A stretch of 7,893 bases of DNA from Alphaproteobacteria bacterium (lineage in GTDB: Bacteria > Pseudomonadota > Alphaproteobacteria > Micropepsales > Micropepsaceae), in contig JAGWSK010000154.1 in NCBI GenBank assembly GCA_028869355.1, forward strand, positions 1 to 7,893, read 5' to 3'. Below are positions 6,090-7,893 of this stretch, piece after piece; position 1 is the stretch's first letter, and the number at the start of each line of letters is the position of its first letter. Under the pieces are notes generated by a model that was not told where the DNA came from, did no database searches, and worked only from the letters and a program-made list of their open reading frames with translations. The translations under genes and the position numbers were made by a program.

Positions 6090-7312
6090 TGTTGCCATAC
6101 CCCCTGGAGGAAATCGGCGATTCGTTCGAGAGCGGCCGTCATCGTGGCCGGATCATGCACCAATGCCAATCGTACGTAGGGGAAACCGGGATTGCTGGTG
6201 GTATCGCCCGGAACGCGCTCCACGCTCATGAATGCGCCGGGCAGAACGCGCACGCCGGTTTCGCGCCAAAGCGCTTTGGCGAAAGCCGGCCCGTCGCCGA
6301 CATCCAGCCAGATGTAGAATCCGCCGTCAGGCAGCCGGAAGCCGCGGTGATTACCGAGAATGCGCCGGGCAATGGCAAACCGTTCGCGATACCGGTCGCG
6401 ATTTTCTTCGACATGGACTTCATCATCCCACGCCGCAGCAGACGCCTTGAGAACCGGAATCGGCACCTGCGGTGCGCAGGTGTTGCGAAATCGCGTCAGC
6501 GCCGTGATCAGCGATGGTGATCCAGTGACGAAGCCGGAGCGAAGGCCGGGGACGCTGGAGCGCTTGGACAGCGAATGGAATGACAGCAGCCGTTCCAGAC
6601 CGCCGGTGGAATGATAGCGCGCGTCGAGCGCGCCGACCGGCGGCGACGCGTGCCAGATTTCGCAGTAACACTCATCGGCCAGGATGGTGAAATCGTAGCG
6701 GTCAGCCATTGCAAAAAGCTGCAGCCAGTTCTCGCGTGACGCGCAGGCGCCTTCCGGATTGGACGGCGAGCAGAAAAACGCGGCGACCGTCCGCTGCAGG
6801 ATGTGTTCGGGCACATCGGTGAAATCCGGCAGGAATCCGGTTTCGGCGCGCGCATCGACGTAAAAGGCTTCCGCGCCGGAGGCGAAGCTCGCGGAAGGGT
6901 AGGTGACGTAGAACGGGTTCGGCACCAGCACCACCGGGCGGCCGCCATGTTTGGTCTCTGGCATGATCGCCGGCAGCGCCAGAAACAGGCCTTCGCGCGA
7001 ACCGTTCAGCGGCAGGATTTGGCGGTCCGGTTTGATTGCGGCCGGTGGCAGGTTGAAGCGCCGGCAGGCCCATGCCGCGGCGCTGTTGCGGAATTCCGGC
7101 GTGCCCACGACGGGCGGATATCGGCCGAAGGCGCGCGCATTGTCATTGACGATCCTGGTAATGAATTGCGGCGGATCGTCTTGCGGTTCGCCAACGGTCA
7201 AGGCCACGGGCGCATTGTCAATCGGAAAAGAAGTGGGATTTACGCCTTCGAGCAGCCTGGCAAGGCGCTCGAATGCCGAAGGGGGTGCAAGCGCCATGCG
7301 GCCCGGAAACAC
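6086..7312 (-). CDS. dapC: Class I/II PLP aminotransferase, probable N-succinyldiaminopimelate aminotransferase
   Basis: A 408-residue fold-type I PLP enzyme. The best match from memory is the DapC family, which transaminates N-succinyl-2-amino-6-oxopimelate with glutamate in the lysine/meso-diaminopimelate pathway. Typical stretches are LTVGEPQDDPP (38-48), RYPPVVGTPEFR (64-75), LPLNGSREGLF (100-110), PNPFY (131-135), CSPSNPEG (181-188, with N185 near the PLP ring), LADECY (211-216, D213 pairing with the pyridine N), HSLSKRSSVPGLRSGF (246-261, Schiff-base K250 and R258 at the phosphate) and YVRLAL (R381 for the substrate carboxylate). The start is GTG, supported by GAGG at 7321-7324, 8 bases upstream. 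An ATG at 7297 (residue 6) is possible but lies 23 bases from that site. It overlaps ftsK by ATGA. Substrate assignment by eye is uncertain, since related aminotransferases share all the catalytic residues. Confidence 0.75.
   Translation of the reverse strand: MFPGRMALAPPSAFERLARLLEGVNPTSFPIDNAPVALTVGEPQDDPPQFITRIVNDNARAFGRYPPVVGTPEFRNSAAAWACRRFNLPPAAIKPDRQILPLNGSREGLFLALPAIMPETKHGGRPVVLVPNPFYVTYPSASFASGAEAFYVDARAETGFLPDFTDVPEHILQRTVAAFFCSPSNPEGACASRENWLQLFAMADRYDFTILADECYCEIWHASPPVGALDARYHSTGGLERLLSFHSLSKRSSVPGLRSGFVTGSPSLITALTRFRNTCAPQVPIPVLKASAAAWDDEVHVEENRDRYRERFAIARRILGNHRGFRLPDGGFYIWLDVGDGPAFAKALWRETGVRVLPGAFMSVERVPGDTTSNPGFPYVRLALVHDPATMTAALERIADFLQGVWQQ
6100..6105 (-). promoter_or_regulatory. 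Ribosome binding site deciding the ftsK start
   Basis: The minus strand reads AGGGGG here, inside the last codons of the aminotransferase gene. It lies 10 bases before the ATG at 6089 but only one base before the ATG at 6098. Only the downstream ATG has workable spacing, and that ATG also forms the ATGA overlap with the upstream stop. Confidence 0.5.
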
Positions 7313-7366
7313 GCGGACGACCTCAACAAAATCGAATCACACTACGCCAATTCTTAAGCTAACCGC

Positions 7367-7430
7367 CCCGTTCCGCCATGTCACGTCTGCGGCCGGGCCC
7401 CTTCAGCTCTTCAGCGTTTGGCGGAACGGG
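7367..7430 (-). repeat. 12-bp inverted repeat spanning the 3' end of pheA
   Basis: CCCGTTCCGCCA at 7367-7378 and its exact complement TGGCGGAACGGG at 7419-7430 are separated by 40 bases. On the minus-strand transcript the first arm is the pheA codons for Pro-Phe-Arg-Gln near the C-terminus, and the second arm follows the stop. The loop contains the palindrome GGGCCC. The RNA could fold into a stable 3' stem-loop, but no U run follows, so it is not a classical intrinsic terminator. It may stabilise the 3' end, slow ribosomes or act with Rho. Confidence 0.55.
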
Positions 7431-7893
7431 TGGGCGGGATAGGCGCCCAGAATCTTCAGCGAGGACGTGAAGAACTTCAGTTCCTCCAGCGCCAGCTTCA
7501 TCGGGCGCTCGTCGGGATGACCTTCCATGTCGGCAAAAAACTGTGTCGCGTTGAACGAGCCCTCAAGCTGATACGATTCCAGCTTGGTCAAGTTGACGCC
7601 GTTCGTGGCAAAACCGCCCAGCGCCTTGTACAGCGCCGCCGGGACGTTGCGTACACGGAAGATCATGGTGGTGATGACCGGGCCGCTTCCTGCTTTGGCA
7701 TATTCCGGTTCGCGCGACAGGATGAGAAATCGCGTGACGTTGTGCGCGGCATCCTCGACATCGTTGCGCAGGATGTTGAGCCCGTGAATTTCCGCGGCAA
7801 GCCGGGAGGCCACCGCCGCCAGCGTCCGGTCCTTGACGTCGGCCACATGCCGCGCGGCGCCGGCCGTATCGGCCCAAAGTTGCCGTTTCAGAC
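7403..7893 (-). CDS. pheA: Prephenate dehydratase, C-terminal part (5' end outside window)
   Basis: This enzyme decarboxylates and dehydrates prephenate to phenylpyruvate, the committed step of phenylalanine synthesis. The frame is open to the right edge; 162 complete codons and the TGA are present, out of a usual length of about 280. Numbering from the first full codon, ADTAGAARHVAD (7-18) and AAVASRLAAEIHGL (25-38) belong to the end of the catalytic domain. The catalytic Thr-Arg-Phe motif lies in NVTRFLILS (51-59, T53 to F55). An ACT regulatory domain runs from about 72 to 150, with AALYKALGGFATNGVNLTKLESYQ-type features: the Phe-binding GALV and ESRP motifs of other families appear here as AALY and ESYQ, the form usual in alphaproteobacteria. 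This is a stand-alone dehydratase type with no C-terminal fusion. It is separated from the next gene by 90 bp, where I see no convincing promoter. Confidence 0.95.
   Translation of the reverse strand, partial: LKRQLWADTAGAARHVADVKDRTLAAVASRLAAEIHGLNILRNDVEDAAHNVTRFLILSREPEYAKAGSGPVITTMIFRVRNVPAALYKALGGFATNGVNLTKLESYQLEGSFNATQFFADMEGHPDERPMKLALEELKFFTSSLKILGAYPAHPFRQTLKS

Noticed and set aside
7313..7402. Possible promoter for the dapC-like/ftsK unit in the 90-bp gap (TTAGCTTAAGAATT area).
   Set aside because: Local AT-richness is suggestive, but no -35/-10 pair with sensible spacing is visible.

Overview
The window looks like a chromosomal stretch from an alphaproteobacterium, most likely of the order Hyphomicrobiales (a Bradyrhizobium or Pseudolabrys type of relative). 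I infer this from the high GC content, the closest remembered protein families (ETF subunits, a prephenate dehydratase with the ESYQ-type ACT motif, a compact FtsK) and the etfB-etfA arrangement. No genus can be fixed by eye. All seven genes read on the minus strand, so transcription runs from high to low coordinates. No tRNA, rRNA, insertion sequence, CRISPR array or phage gene is visible. No gene-free stretch exceeds 300 bases; the longest is 1234-1472.

In transcription order, the right edge holds the 3' half of pheA (prephenate dehydratase, phenylalanine synthesis), whose last codons form one arm of a 12-bp inverted repeat. After a 90-bp gap come a DapC-like aminotransferase (GTG start), ftsK (ATGA overlap with the aminotransferase stop) and a small two-helix membrane protein with a bacterial PH domain (7-bp gap). 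These three look like one operon linking a probable cell-wall precursor enzyme to the division and chromosome-segregation translocase.

After 62 bp follows an exported 564-residue protein that joins a carboxypeptidase-regulatory-like domain, a CSNCH haem c motif and a seven-bladed Vgb/NHL-type propeller. Its function is unknown, and it is the least ordinary gene here.

The 239-bp gap at 1234-1472 holds a rho-independent-type terminator pointing the opposite way from every annotated gene, and then what looks like the control region of the electron transfer flavoprotein genes. That region contains an ACGT-rich box, a TTGACA -35 element and a box matching the published PhaR/AniA consensus at the predicted start site. 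etfB and etfA (cut by the left edge) follow with overlapping stop and start codons, and together form the electron acceptor for acyl-CoA dehydrogenases.

Most of the window is core housekeeping sequence. I see no convincing new multi-gene system. The points worth a second look are the haem-propeller fusion, the etfBA control region, the + strand terminator and the PH-domain gene attached to ftsK.
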